64,000 bases of DNA from assembly GCA_032988195.1 (NCBI GenBank), contig JANTQE010000005.1, forward strand, positions 1,178,001 through 1,242,000. Direction: 5' to 3'. Position numbers and translations under genes: made by a program. This document shows positions 1-10,827 of this stretch, one piece after another (position 1 is the stretch's first letter; every line of letters begins with the position of its first letter). The notes under the pieces are model-generated. The model saw only the letters and a list, made by a program, of their open reading frames with translations, was not told the origin of the DNA and did not search any database. Source of the stretch: Arachnomyces sp. PD_36 (lineage: Eukaryota > Ascomycota > Eurotiomycetes > Onygenales > Arachnomycetaceae).

Positions 1-3000
1 CGAGATTCATGCGGCGCACCAGAGTTCTGGAGCCCATTCAAGTGCCAAAACCAAGCCACTAAGAGTACTTCAGAGCACCCATAAGCGCGGTTTAAGTTTA
101 GCTTCGGGGCCGAAGGGGGTGAAACCGGTCCGGGTACCGTGAAATTGAATCATTCGGTGTCTCCTGAACTGAGGGATTGAGACGCCTTGTCCACAAAAGA
201 GGCAAAAGAAGAATCGGATACGTTCAAAGTGAGACACGAAGAGTAATAATATGGTGATTGTAACCAAACCCAGAACATGGGTGACCTTCCATGTGTTCCC
301 TGTTTGTTGGGCCATCGACAAGTATTCTAGAAAATTTCAAGGCTCCAGCAAGAAGTGCCACCCCCGAAACCCGATACATGTACATATACGCGCACTCGGT
401 TAGAATAGCAACTTCGCAACTTTGCAGGGGGTCTTCTCAACGAGGCTCTGCTCGATCAAGGACATTAACAAATCGATGCCAAGCATGTCAAAATGTCAGC
501 TTAATCAGCTCATGTTTTCTTTTTTCATTCTTCAGACGAGCGAGTCATGTGATCGCTGCCGAATGCGGGCTGTGTCTGGTAGATCCTATCACCGTCGATG
601 TTGAGACGAGGGGGACGCTTGAAGAAAATGTGACTTGGACGAGATTTCTGGGAGCAGCGGGGGTGATGGACATTGATGATTCGTTGATCATCAGCGCCGC
701 ATCTTCGTCAGGCAATAAGATCGACGGGTTAAGAGTATGGTTGGTATCACTGCTTTGAGCTTCCACGTCACAACAGTCGCCCATCATGCTCGTTCAGAGC
801 TTGTGCTGTGGAACAGGAATAATCTTCACTTCCGCAAGGGGACAGTGGTTCGTCGACCCATATTTACGCCAACATAGCCGACCAGTGATCCGCAAAAGCG
901 TGTTCCGAGCCAGTTGAGAACGTCGTATTGGTTGGCGAGCGCCTTCGCTTGAAGAGTGTCACCAAGTTCCACTTGTTCTTGCGTGAAACATTGCATGAAC
1001 AGGAGCATGGAGATGATCCGTTTCTGGGCTCTGTACGCGTCGAATCTTTGTGGGACAACGGGATCGCGTCTATCTTGGGGTTGGATTGCGGACCTCAGAC
1101 CCTGAAAAAGCAAAGACTGAGAAGAAACTCCGGGATACGAGGGAATAACCCGGTTGAGTTAGCTGAGTTAAACGTCCCGCCAGTTCGCCTGGGGTGCCCT
1201 TGCTCTCTTCTGGGGGGTGTCAGAGTATCGAGTCATGGAGACTGTCGGAGCCGAAAGCCGCTGGTAAGGGCTCAGAATAATATCCGAGATGAAAGGATGA
1301 CAAATACATACAGAGTATTTGTCGTAATTGTAGTGTATCACCGAGCTTTCCTCAGCTATTCCTAAGGTCACGACGATACGCAATTACCAGCTTGAGGCTC
1401 GGTGTACAGAGGGTGTAATAATACGAAAAATATACGAAGTACAACCGATGATTGGCCGGTAACCCTTTCTTTTGAGGCTCAGCGAGTCAGGCGATGACAA
1501 TACGTTACCAATCGGTCATTTTCGTCGCTTCTCTCTCTCTCGTTTTCCTCTTTCAGGCCGACAAGGAACTCTTCACATCGCCATGCACGATCCCAACCGC
1601 CTTTGGGTCCATCGCTAACAAGCATTTTGTTGGTTTGAATTCAACTCAGTGAAGGATGGGAGAGATGTCTAACCCTGTATCCCGTATTATTCCCTTCTTC
1701 AGCGAAAGTCGGGTCTTTTTACGAGCAGTATTTGATCCTCATAGGCCTTCCACCTCGTATATCATCCTTCACACAAGAGGGCCGATCGCCAACTCTGCAG
1801 CTTTCTGCAAGAGTTCAGCAGTGAAGATGACGAGGCTCGCCGTTTTTGTCTGTCCTGTTCCCCCCCACCCGAGAATTCGACTCGTGCTCAGCTCTGAAAA
1901 GCGGATGATGTCGTGTTGGAGATGTGAATGACCTTCAATCCTGGAGGTATCATGCATTTTCTCCCCAGTCAACCTGGCAATGGGACTGACTATCTGTTAC
2001 AGTACGATTCAGTGGGCGGGACTTTGTCCTCCGTTCCTTGTCCGTCCTTCCAGTAATCTGTTGTTGTATCTCTCGCTTTTCCCTCTTTTGTTAAAATTAG
2101 ATTCCAAATTTACCTGTCGCGCGGCAGATGGCGCCGGCCCCTCATCCAGCAAAGCCCATCGAGGTCGGCCATCGGCCAATTTTGTGGACTTTTAACTTTA
2201 TTATGTGTGCGCAGCACACAACGCTAGACTGTGCCGCTGGCGGGGAGTGGGCTGGTTGAGGGTCAAATATATTTTGGCTTCTTCAATGGGCAGAAACACG
2301 GACAATCAACTCATCCTGGACGACTTTGGCCCCATAGTAAGCTGTGAAAAGTCGCCAGGCGTCTCACCAACGGGACCCATCGCAGAGCTGACAACGATTC
2401 GCTCTGCCGTCCCAGAACCACGGTTCACTCTGCAAAGCTTGCTCGAGCTAGTCATGGATTCCTGCAGACACCCAGCCGACCAGTCAACAGCCGCCCTTTA
2501 ACCTCTGTTGATGTTGGTTTTTCATCTATTTTCCATTTTGCTGGCTTTAGGCTTCGTCAATTTCCCTCACATCGACGGATGATCCTCGAGCCTGATCCGC
2601 CTGCGATCTTCTTCTGGTGAAGAAGAAAAATGTTCCGTTCCTTTTGGGGTCATCACTTTCCCCTTGCCAAGACTCAACATCGCCCTGACCCTTCCCTCGA
2701 TGTGGCACAGTCCTCATTTCAACGATGTGGTCAGTAATGCTGGTGACTGGGTCGATGTTTTCCCCTCCCCGTTCGCTTCTTCGAATCGACTCGCTGGGAG
2801 TAAAAAAAAGGATTAACAGTCATGAAGAGGCTACGACCGACCGTGAGGATTGAAAGGAGGTGGGCCCTCCCCCAGCGCCCTGCAGCAAATCATCCGACAA
2901 ACGGGTTTGCGAAAAGACCATCTTCTCTTGATGCATCAAGCGCCAAGGCTAAGTTGATTCTTCGGAGGATGCCAGATGGCCAGGAGGGTGGCCGCTTTCC

Positions 3001-4776
3001 CCGACGCGGCTGGTTATGAAAGCTCAGAATCTGTCTCTGCTGCAGGTTTGGCGGCAGAGAATGTGATACGCCGCAACGCCCCAGAATAACATTTCTTTCG
3101 CGATTGGAACATTATCAATTGGCTGATGCCGGCTCTTCTCCACTCATATCTTTGCCGTTCAGCGCTGCTCCTCGTTTTTCCTTTGCTCGTCACGACATGA
3201 TCCACAAACCCAGGGCCGTTTCCCAGAAAACTTGTCAGTATACTTTCTTTTTCCTTCCCACAACGATCAATCAATCCGTCAAGGATGCTTGACTCCATCA
3301 GCTCGGCTTGCATTATTGAACAGACAGCCGCGACGATGTTGCAGCTCATGGTCCCCTTCCCCCACCTCCCCTCATACGTAACTTTTTCCATCTACCCTGC
3401 CTCGATTTTATGATGTTTTCTTTGAAGCAAGCCAGACTGGCCAAAAGATGCACATCTCATGCTCCTAACCCCCTGCCTGAGAAGGCATCGGTCCGCTCCC
3501 ACATGGCCGTGCTCTGTTGCTGGCTCGATTTTGTGGCTCAGTCATCTCATGAGTCAAAATCGTCGCTGACAAGACCCTATCAAGCACAAAATCTGTATGG
3601 TCGGAGGGTGGATGAATGAGGGAAAGTCTGGTTTGGGGGCGAAACTATCGCTCCATTTCATGCTCGAGAGCTCATGCGATGTTGAGTAAGAACTAATTAC
3701 CATTTATCCCTGGTCGTCTGTCTTTTATTTTTATTTTATTTTATGGGTTCCTTTCAACGCTTACCCAGATCCGCTCCCCTCCCCCATTCATCGCCCTCCC
3801 CCCACCATTACGAGATTCCTCAGGGCTTTTCATACTTTGGTTAAACCATATTTCTTTTGTCCTCCGTCCACTTCCCGACATCTCTTTTTCCGTCAATAAT
3901 CGACATAATATTCTCAATTCTCTTAGTGAAATCTTCTGAAAGGGAAAAAACAACTTCAGACGTCTCTCTATCTCGAACATATTTCATGAGTCGAGAGAAA
4001 CTTCGGGGAAACACCCAGTACAGGGAGAGCCGCGCTACACAAAAAAGGAGCAACTGATGGCCCACTGATAAGTCGACTTCTACGCGCTGCATGGCCCTTG
4101 ATCCTGTTCCAATCCCGTGGATACGCCAGCATATTTCGAAATTCGAACAGCAAAGAGGCGGAAAGCATTCCATTCAACGCACCTTGACGTATTACGTGCC
4201 CTTTTGGGAAGTCCTTGGCTTGGTTTTGGTGACTTCCTGGGACTGTGTCCGTGGACGAGACAGGACGGAGGCGACCATCAACCACTCTATCGGTGTCAGT
4301 ACGGCGCGTCGAAGGGCACTAGGCCAGTCTGATCTGGGCAGACGGTGTTCTTTTATTACTTATTCTCCCTAACTTTTCCACGGTACCGACTTTACCAGCG
4401 TCCCTTACTTTGGGAAAAACGGGATCACGGGAAAAAAGGGGGTACCTATTCTTGTTCATATTGAGCGGCTGTTCATCCACTGCCCAGAGGCACAGTCAAA
4501 GTCGGGGTTTGTACAAAATACTTACACCTCGCACTCCCACTTACCCCCAACCATCTCTCTAACATTCTTCGAACCTCCCGAGAGACATTCATTCCTTACT
4601 ATTACCGTAGTTGCTGCCTTCTATCCGTCCCTACCCCACCACCGAACTCATACTTTACACTTGGACCAACCCATCGTTACTCCCATCCTTTGCTTGAGGT
4701 TGCGAGACGGCCCTAAGTAGGTCTGAGAGCCAAGAAAATCCCGACCAGACAGGAAGGGAACACGACATCCAAGGCC
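1..4776. other. Gene-poor stretch, no supported gene
   Basis: I see no convincing gene here. The open frames are short, several lack an ATG, overlap one another on both strands and carry no recognisable domain. The segment contains local CT-rich and T-rich tracts (around 1525-1555 and 3720-3745). The last few hundred bases before 4777 probably form the promoter and leader of the Myb-like gene. A long non-coding transcript or a degraded gene cannot be excluded by reading alone. Confidence 0.5.
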
Positions 4777-5514
4777 ATGGCTTCAAAAAGTGCCCAAGGG
4801 GCTCCCCAACGAGCGACACGCATGTCGATTGATGCGCTTTTAAACCCTAGCGGAGCCGATCAGAGAACCTCTGTGATACACTGCCCACATGAGAACCACT
4901 ATCAACCGTATCCTCACCCTCACCAATACCGCTACCATCCACAAGACGACGAGCATTATCGCGATCAGCAGTATCGACAACAGTATCATGATCAATATCG
5001 TCATGGTCGCCCATCATCTGAAGAGGATCACCTTGGCTCATCGCGCCATAGATCTGAATCAACACATTCATCACCAGGTCCGTACAGCAGAAGTCATCGC
5101 TTCCCCTCTGTATCCAGTGGCTCATCCACAGTTCCAGAGCGCCGTCGCCCGCCGCGACCAAAATACGACGAGGAAGAGATGTACTTCATCTGGTACCATC
5201 GAGTCGACCTCCGTCAGGAGTGGAAGGAGGTTCGAGAGAGCTTCAACGCGCAATTCCCCACTCGCCAACGAAGTGGGTTTCAAGGGATCCAGTGCAAATA
5301 CTACCGCTTCATCAAAGAGAACAAATGCCCAACCCTCCGCGAGCAGAGGCGACAACGCGAAGGAGGGAGCGGCCCCGGTGTTAGCCCGACCAGCCTGGGC
5401 AGCGGTGGATCGAACGGCCTTTCCGACTCCTCTCCAGCATATGGAGTTGTACAATGGACAGGACGATGGTACCCGTGGATGAGAGAACCGCCTCCACCGA
5501 TGAGACGACTATAA
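4777..5514 (+). CDS. Myb/SANT-like DNA-binding protein, putative regulator
   Basis: Single-exon frame of 245 residues, starting at an ATG in good context (preceded by GGCC, followed by GCT). A short motif reading SIDALLNPS lies near residue 17. A His/Gln/Tyr-rich low-complexity stretch covers residues 40-85 and a Ser-rich stretch about 85-120. The only folded-looking part is about residues 129-190, with regularly spaced aromatic and basic residues (FIWYHRVDLRQEW, then GFQGIQCKYYRFIKENKCP), the pattern of a Myb/SANT or trihelix-like helix bundle that many filamentous ascomycetes carry in small nuclear proteins. DNA binding and a regulatory role are inferences from this pattern. The tail is Gly/Ser/Pro-rich. 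The gene sits alone downstream of 4.8 kb of gene-poor sequence, which fits a developmentally regulated transcription factor but does not prove it. Confidence 0.75.
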   Translation: MASKSAQGAPQRATRMSIDALLNPSGADQRTSVIHCPHENHYQPYPHPHQYRYHPQDDEHYRDQQYRQQYHDQYRHGRPSSEEDHLGSSRHRSESTHSSPGPYSRSHRFPSVSSGSSTVPERRRPPRPKYDEEEMYFIWYHRVDLRQEWKEVRESFNAQFPTRQRSGFQGIQCKYYRFIKENKCPTLREQRRQREGGSGPGVSPTSLGSGGSNGLSDSSPAYGVVQWTGRWYPWMREPPPPMRRL

Positions 5515-7976
5515 CGAGCGGATAGAACCGACAATTTCACATTTCCCATTTCAACTAATTATCCCCCATTTCTTCTACTTCATGTTCTTGTTTCTGGTTA
5601 TTCCCCACTTTCCGTCATAACCTCTCTCACACTTCTCCCCATGTCTTAACCTTTTTGTTCGTCTCATATCCTCGTCGGTTATCGTGCTTTTGAACAGGTG
5701 TTTTGGGTTAATTACGACTTTACGACTTGTTTTTCTTCTGAAGAGAAGGCAGGGGTTGGTTCCCGAGACGGGCACCGATATACATACATCCTCTTGTTGG
5801 CGTTAAAACTTTTGGCATCTGTCTCTTTGTCTCATACGTATTGTTTCTGGAAATTGACATTCTCCTTGGGCTCTTGTTCAGCAACTAGAGCCCTGATCGT
5901 GTCCTCGAATCTCCATACCACTTTCTTCGCTTCTTGTTTCCTCTGTTGATTTTCGCAGTTATACGAATCGAATACGAGCATCGGCTTCCCTTGCGAGGTT
6001 CTCCTCACGAGGCCCCCTCTTCAATCCAAATTATTCGCTTTATTAAGCTTTCTACAATGCGAATAATTATTATGTGCCCCCTACCAGCTGGTTATCACAT
6101 CTTCACAATATCATTCTAGTAATGCGAAGTACAACCCAATTTCTCCCCCATATCTCCTACCCCTCTATCCAACCTCTCCAGGCTACCTACCACCTCCCAT
6201 CCCCCCTATTTCCCCAGTTAACCCCCTAACCCCCGTACAATCAACAATTCCCGGCATCACGGGCACCAACCCCGTATCAATCGTACTCGGGCCCCTTCAT
6301 CCTTAACCCCGAATCACACAGGTGACGTGACAACGCACGCCGCTCCCCCAAACGATCGAAGAGAGAACGAGGCGGTAAGCAATGTAGACAAGTAGTCGGA
6401 ACCTTTAAGCGCCGAAGCAACCTTGTCTGAGCCTAAAAAAAGAAAGATTCTCGGAAAGAATAACGAAGATCATCAAGCAGATATTTTTAAAAGTAGCGGT
6501 CTATTGCTCGAGCGCCATTTGCATGAATTGGGAGGTTGATTTATCTGGTTTGGTTGGAGAATAGATTCCTGTCACAGTGGCAGTTCAGGAGCAAAAAAAG
6601 ATATATATAAAATTAAGGTTTGGGTAAAAGGGGTGGCACGGCGGTTGACAGAAATAAAATACTTCTCGACTTCGAGCCAGCGGGATGCACCGCCGCCAAC
6701 TTCAGGTTTGACATGCTAGAAATCACAATAACGACCAACAACTCGAAGCCGCGCCTTGCAGAAAGAAGTAAATCGCATAAAGAAAGAGAAAAACAACGTG
6801 CACCAACAAGTGCGCATTGACAGAAAGAAACCCATCATCACCCTTACTTCCTTACTTTGCCCCTTTTCCCACATGTACACTGCCACAACATGGAAAAAAT
6901 ATACACGTATAATTTATCGCTTAAGCCCGCTGCCAAATGATAGGCGATGACAACCCCAAAGCCCATGATCTTTTTCCTTACTTAATACCGCGTGGCTTTT
7001 GGCTCTCCCCTCGTCTCCTTACGTACAATGCCTGATGTGTTCCGGCCAGCGGTCCCCCCCATGGATAGCTTACTTTCTTTTTCTGGAGTAGGCGCTTATC
7101 GTTTCGAAACCGCTGATGGGTTTTGCTGTATGGATGTAAGTGAGATATTATGGTTGATACATGCGACGCATGCGGCGCCCTTGCTTTGGGAGATTAGAGG
7201 GGGGCTCGGGGCCTGGCTGTGCAAGATGCAAGACGGGGCGGGGGCGGTTGTGATGGTTTTGGAGGAGAGATGGACCTTTTTTTCGTCTGATGTTCGGTTC
7301 AGTGAAGATTACATGTTACTATTTCTGGGGCGGTTCGGTGTTTTTTCTTCTCAAGGGATGTGTGAGTTGAAGCATACATACCTGAAGTATGCCTTGCATC
7401 AACTGCAGGACACCTATTTACCCACTTCTCCACGTAAATCAAACGTTGGAAGCTGTGGTGATTGCTTACGTATTTATTGTGCTTTGACGACCATGATGAT
7501 GATGAGCCACGATGGATCAAAGGAACAAACGGAGGAAGGGAAGCAAATGAAGGTTGGGGGCCGAAGCGAGAAACGCCGAAGTAAGCTTAATTCTTAGCTA
7601 TGGGGCTAGGTTTATGCGGAGAGTTTCTGAGTTGTTGTTTACGGCCGCATGGTTGAAGGGAGGGCCCGCGCCCGTTGTTGGAGGCCTGAATGAATATTCT
7701 ATGGCTTTGAGGATGGAGGTCTGAGGGTAATGTTGGGTGGGAAATGGGTTTATGCTTTTCATGCTCGAGCGCATGGTGAGACGGAGGGTGGGAGTTGTTC
7801 GGGGAACTCGGAGAAGGGGAGATTCATGTAGCTTTGTTTGCTTGAAATTGGTGAATTAATGCGTGATATGGTATGCAGCCAACTTAGAATATACCCATCA
7901 CTCCTGAAAATGCTGCCGAGGGCAAGCCAGTAAACCAACCACTCCAACAACTCCATTCATCATCCCCCCCCCCCCT
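5515..7976. other. Intergenic gap between convergent genes
   Basis: The gap lies between the 3' ends of the Myb-like gene and IWR1. It contains A-rich and AT-rich tracts (for example near 6594-6620) and a 190-codon ATG-started frame on + at 7028-7597 that resembles no family I know and has no splice or codon support. I see no RNA gene. Confidence 0.5.
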
Positions 7977-9857
7977 TCACCTAAACCCCCATCCCATCCC
8001 CATTCCCCTCCCACCAGCAACCTCCCCATCACTATCCACATCATCCGCAAAATACCCAAAGTCCTCATCATCCCCATACTCATCAAAATCCTGCTCATCG
8101 TCCGACGCCGCACGGTACCTATACTTCCGATAAATAGCCGTAGGATCATCCTCCTCATCATCAGACGCAAGATCCTCATCCGGATAATCATGAGACGGGT
8201 GATCTTCCGCATTCGAATCCTCATCCTCACTATCCCAGTCCTTCTCCTCACCTCCACGGCCGTCATCATCGACTGCGTAGGTGTCCCAGTACTCCTCGTC
8301 CTCGGCGGAAATGACAACTATGCCGATATTGCGGGATAGTTGGTCACCGTTGATAGGGATGGGGGATTTGGAGGCTTGGAGGATTGTTTCCGCGGATGCA
8401 GCTGCTGCAGCTGCGGCGTCACGTTCTGAAAATCCGGCCTGGGGGAGCGGACGACGGATGTAGGTGTCATAGACGTAGTCCCCGTCACTATCTTCTCCAG
8501 CGGTGTCTTTGTCGGTAGTAAATCCCGAGGCTGGATCATCCGTATCCATTGCATTTGGATCTTTCTTCTGCTGCTGAGCAGCAGCAGCTCCGTTATGAGC
8601 CCTCCTCGGGGGATTCCTAGGCTGATACTTCAACTGAGGTTTGGGGTACACCACCCCAGCCATGGGAGCATGCCCAGAAGAAGCCTGATTCTTCGGAGCA
8701 GAAGGCCCCTGGCTTTCCTCCCTCATCATCTCGAGCGCAACCTGCTGCAACTCCTGCGCGAGTTGATCAGAGTCATGATCCCAATTACTCGGATCATCGC
8801 GGACAGACTTTCCCGTCTTCTCCTTCTCCTCCGTCAAGTTTGCCTTTGCGCGAGAACTAGCAGCACTAGCAGCACCCTGTTCCGCCTTCCACCTCTTCTC
8901 CGCACTATTGATAACAGGCCTCTTCCTCGCTGGCGCCGGAGTCGCGTCAGCACCCTGAAGAGCAGCCTCATCATCAAACATCGAAACATCGAAACCCCCA
9001 TCACCACCCTTCCCAACCCCTCCACCCGCCTCCTTCCTCCTCCTCTCAACCTTCCTAACCATCTTCTCAACAAGAATCGCCCTCCCCTCATCCCCCGCAC
9101 CAGCCCCTCCTTTCCTCTTCTTCTGAACCCCACCAACCCCAACCCCACCACCACCAAGCGGCTTCGAAAGATGAAACCTCCTCAACCCGTCCGCCGACGA
9201 TGACCCCGACCCCGCCCCACCACCTGACCCTAACGGCGACACCCCCCTAGCCCTAGACCTCGACCTAGACTGCGACGCCGACGCCGCTGCCCCCCTCAAC
9301 GACCCCCTCGACGACGAAGCCCTCAACACATTCCGATTCCGATCACGATTCCTTCTCGCAAGTTCATCACGAAACTCCGCCCCGGGAGACGTGACTCTCA
9401 CAATCGGTGCCCCGCCCGCACCGATCCCGCCCCTCACGGGCGCAGGCGAGGACACTGAAGTTGACCCACACCCAGACCCAGGTTGCACGGTGGAAAACTC
9501 ACTAACAGCCCTCTGCGAACGTGCGGCAGCATCGTTCTGCTTGCCAGTGCCACCATCATCTGAGGCAGTGGTGGCGGAAGAAACCCTCTGGAAGATAAAA
9601 TCCGTAAACCGTCTCTTTTTCTGATGGAGTTCGGATTGGATGTCTGGTTCGTGTACCGAGATTAGCAATTTGCCGCATCCCCGCCGACACACACACACAC
9701 ACACACACACATAGTTGAACATGCAGTAGTCTGTTCTGGATTTCTATCTACCCAAGGGAGTGGGAGGGGGTGCTAAGAGTAGGTACTCACATAAAGTCTC
9801 CACTGGTTCCTCTTCCCTCCTCCGCTTGATATTGATGTGTTCTGGTGGTAGAGACAT
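7977..9857 (-). CDS. IWR1: Iwr1-type RNA polymerase II nuclear import factor
   Basis: Two exons: 9857-9791 and 9643-7977, giving 577 residues; the 147-bp intron has a GTGAGT donor and a CAG acceptor. Exon 1 encodes a start reading MSLPPEHINIKRRREEEPVE and joins exactly to YIQSELHQKKRRFTDFIF, the conserved N-terminal signature of the Iwr1 family. The long middle is basic, Ser/Ala/Gly-rich and disordered. Near residue 450 comes DYVYDTYIRRPLP and then an acidic C-terminal domain (EDEEYWDTY and several Asp/Glu runs) typical of Iwr1. In yeast Iwr1 binds assembled RNA polymerase II and directs its import through importins; the same role is inferred here. A (CA)12 microsatellite lies inside the intron just upstream of the acceptor. 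An in-frame ATG at 9722 inside the intron would give a false N-terminus with a Cys/Val run made from the repeat, so it is not the start. Confidence 0.93.
9687..9711. repeat. (CA)n microsatellite in the IWR1 intron
   Basis: About twelve CA units, lying roughly 45 bp upstream (transcript sense) of the inferred acceptor at 9644-9646. It is expected to be length-variable between strains. Confidence 0.9.
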
Positions 9858-10827
9858 CTTTCTTCTTTAATCCTCACTTATGCACATTTATCGACGAAAA
9901 CTTCTATACATACGTTCCTCCAGGAAGGAAAAAGTTGAAGTTGTAAGACCTGAGAGCTGGAGTGTGTTATTCTTAAAAGGTTGAAGCTCTGCCGCTTTCG
10001 TTGTCCAAGGTTCGAATCGGGTTTAGCGCATGTAAAAGTAAGGTTGCACGTGATTGATATCAAAGCTTATATAAACATCTACAAAAACACCAAAAAAGGG
10101 GGTCAAGCACGACGACGTGAGAAGAAGACACGAAAACAATCCACCCATCTTTATTTTTCTTATAGTGGTTTTAAATTATTTATAAGATTCCTTATTTCCT
10201 CTCCTATACTATTCCTGTTTCTCTCTTCCATCTTTTCCTTCTTTCCTTTCAGTTATTACATCCATGATCTCATAGGTGAAACCTGGAAACTTCGGCGCTC
10301 AGGGGGTTGTGTGTTGTGTGTAGTGGTGTCTGGTGATTAAAGTCGCAAAAATAAAACAAAAAAAGAATAGACGGCATCACAAGAAAAATTAGAAAGAGAA
10401 GCGAAAAGTCAAAGGAACAAGACGATGCAAAAAGAGGAATAAAAATATTATGGGATAAGACAGTGATATCGAAAAGGAGGGAAGAAGTATAACCAGTAGA
10501 GCCGACGGTGAGGAGTGTGAGGTCCAACTCCTCGCCAACCAAACTGTGGTTAAGGATGCCGACAACTTTCAAAACGGAGAAACTCGTAGCCAGCTAGCAA
10601 TACAACGGGAGAAGAAGTATGGATTAAAAGAACAGTAAGGTCTCCCCAATTTCCCAGGGGAATAAAAGACATAGTTAAACGACAATTATGAAGCAGTACA
10701 AGAAGGAAAAAGTAATAATAAAAGAATGGGATAAATTAATGATAAAAAAATTGGAAAAAAAACGGAAATGCAAAAAAGATATGAGAAAGAGATAATATGA
10801 AAAGAAGATGATCGGCCGTAGATTAGA
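9858..10827. other. Intergenic gap between NRD1-like 3' end and IWR1 5' end
   Basis: This should hold the 3' UTR of the NRD1-like gene and the IWR1 promoter. A GGTTCGAATC string at about 10009-10018 recalls a tRNA T-arm, but the flanks do not form a stem. AT-rich low-complexity sequence covers about 10370-10800. Nothing else is supported. Confidence 0.5.

Noticed and set aside
826..1113. 95-codon frame on - in the gene-poor left end
   Set aside because: Looks faintly protein-like but overlaps frames on the other strand, starts with a non-ATG or weak start and matches no family.
7028..7597. 190-codon ATG-started frame on +
   Set aside because: No domain, biased and irregular composition, no splice or context support; likely chance frame in G-rich sequence.
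8834..9203. Long Arg/Pro-rich frames opposite and overlapping IWR1
   Set aside because: They are shadows of the IWR1 coding sequence in other frames.
9644..9722. ATG at 9722 as the start of IWR1
   Set aside because: It lies in the intron and would translate the CA repeat into a Cys/Val run; the spliced exon at 9857-9791 supplies the conserved N-terminus.
9990..10040. GGTTCGAATC string resembling a tRNA T-arm
   Set aside because: The bases flanking the loop do not pair into a T-stem and no acceptor or anticodon stem could be built around it.
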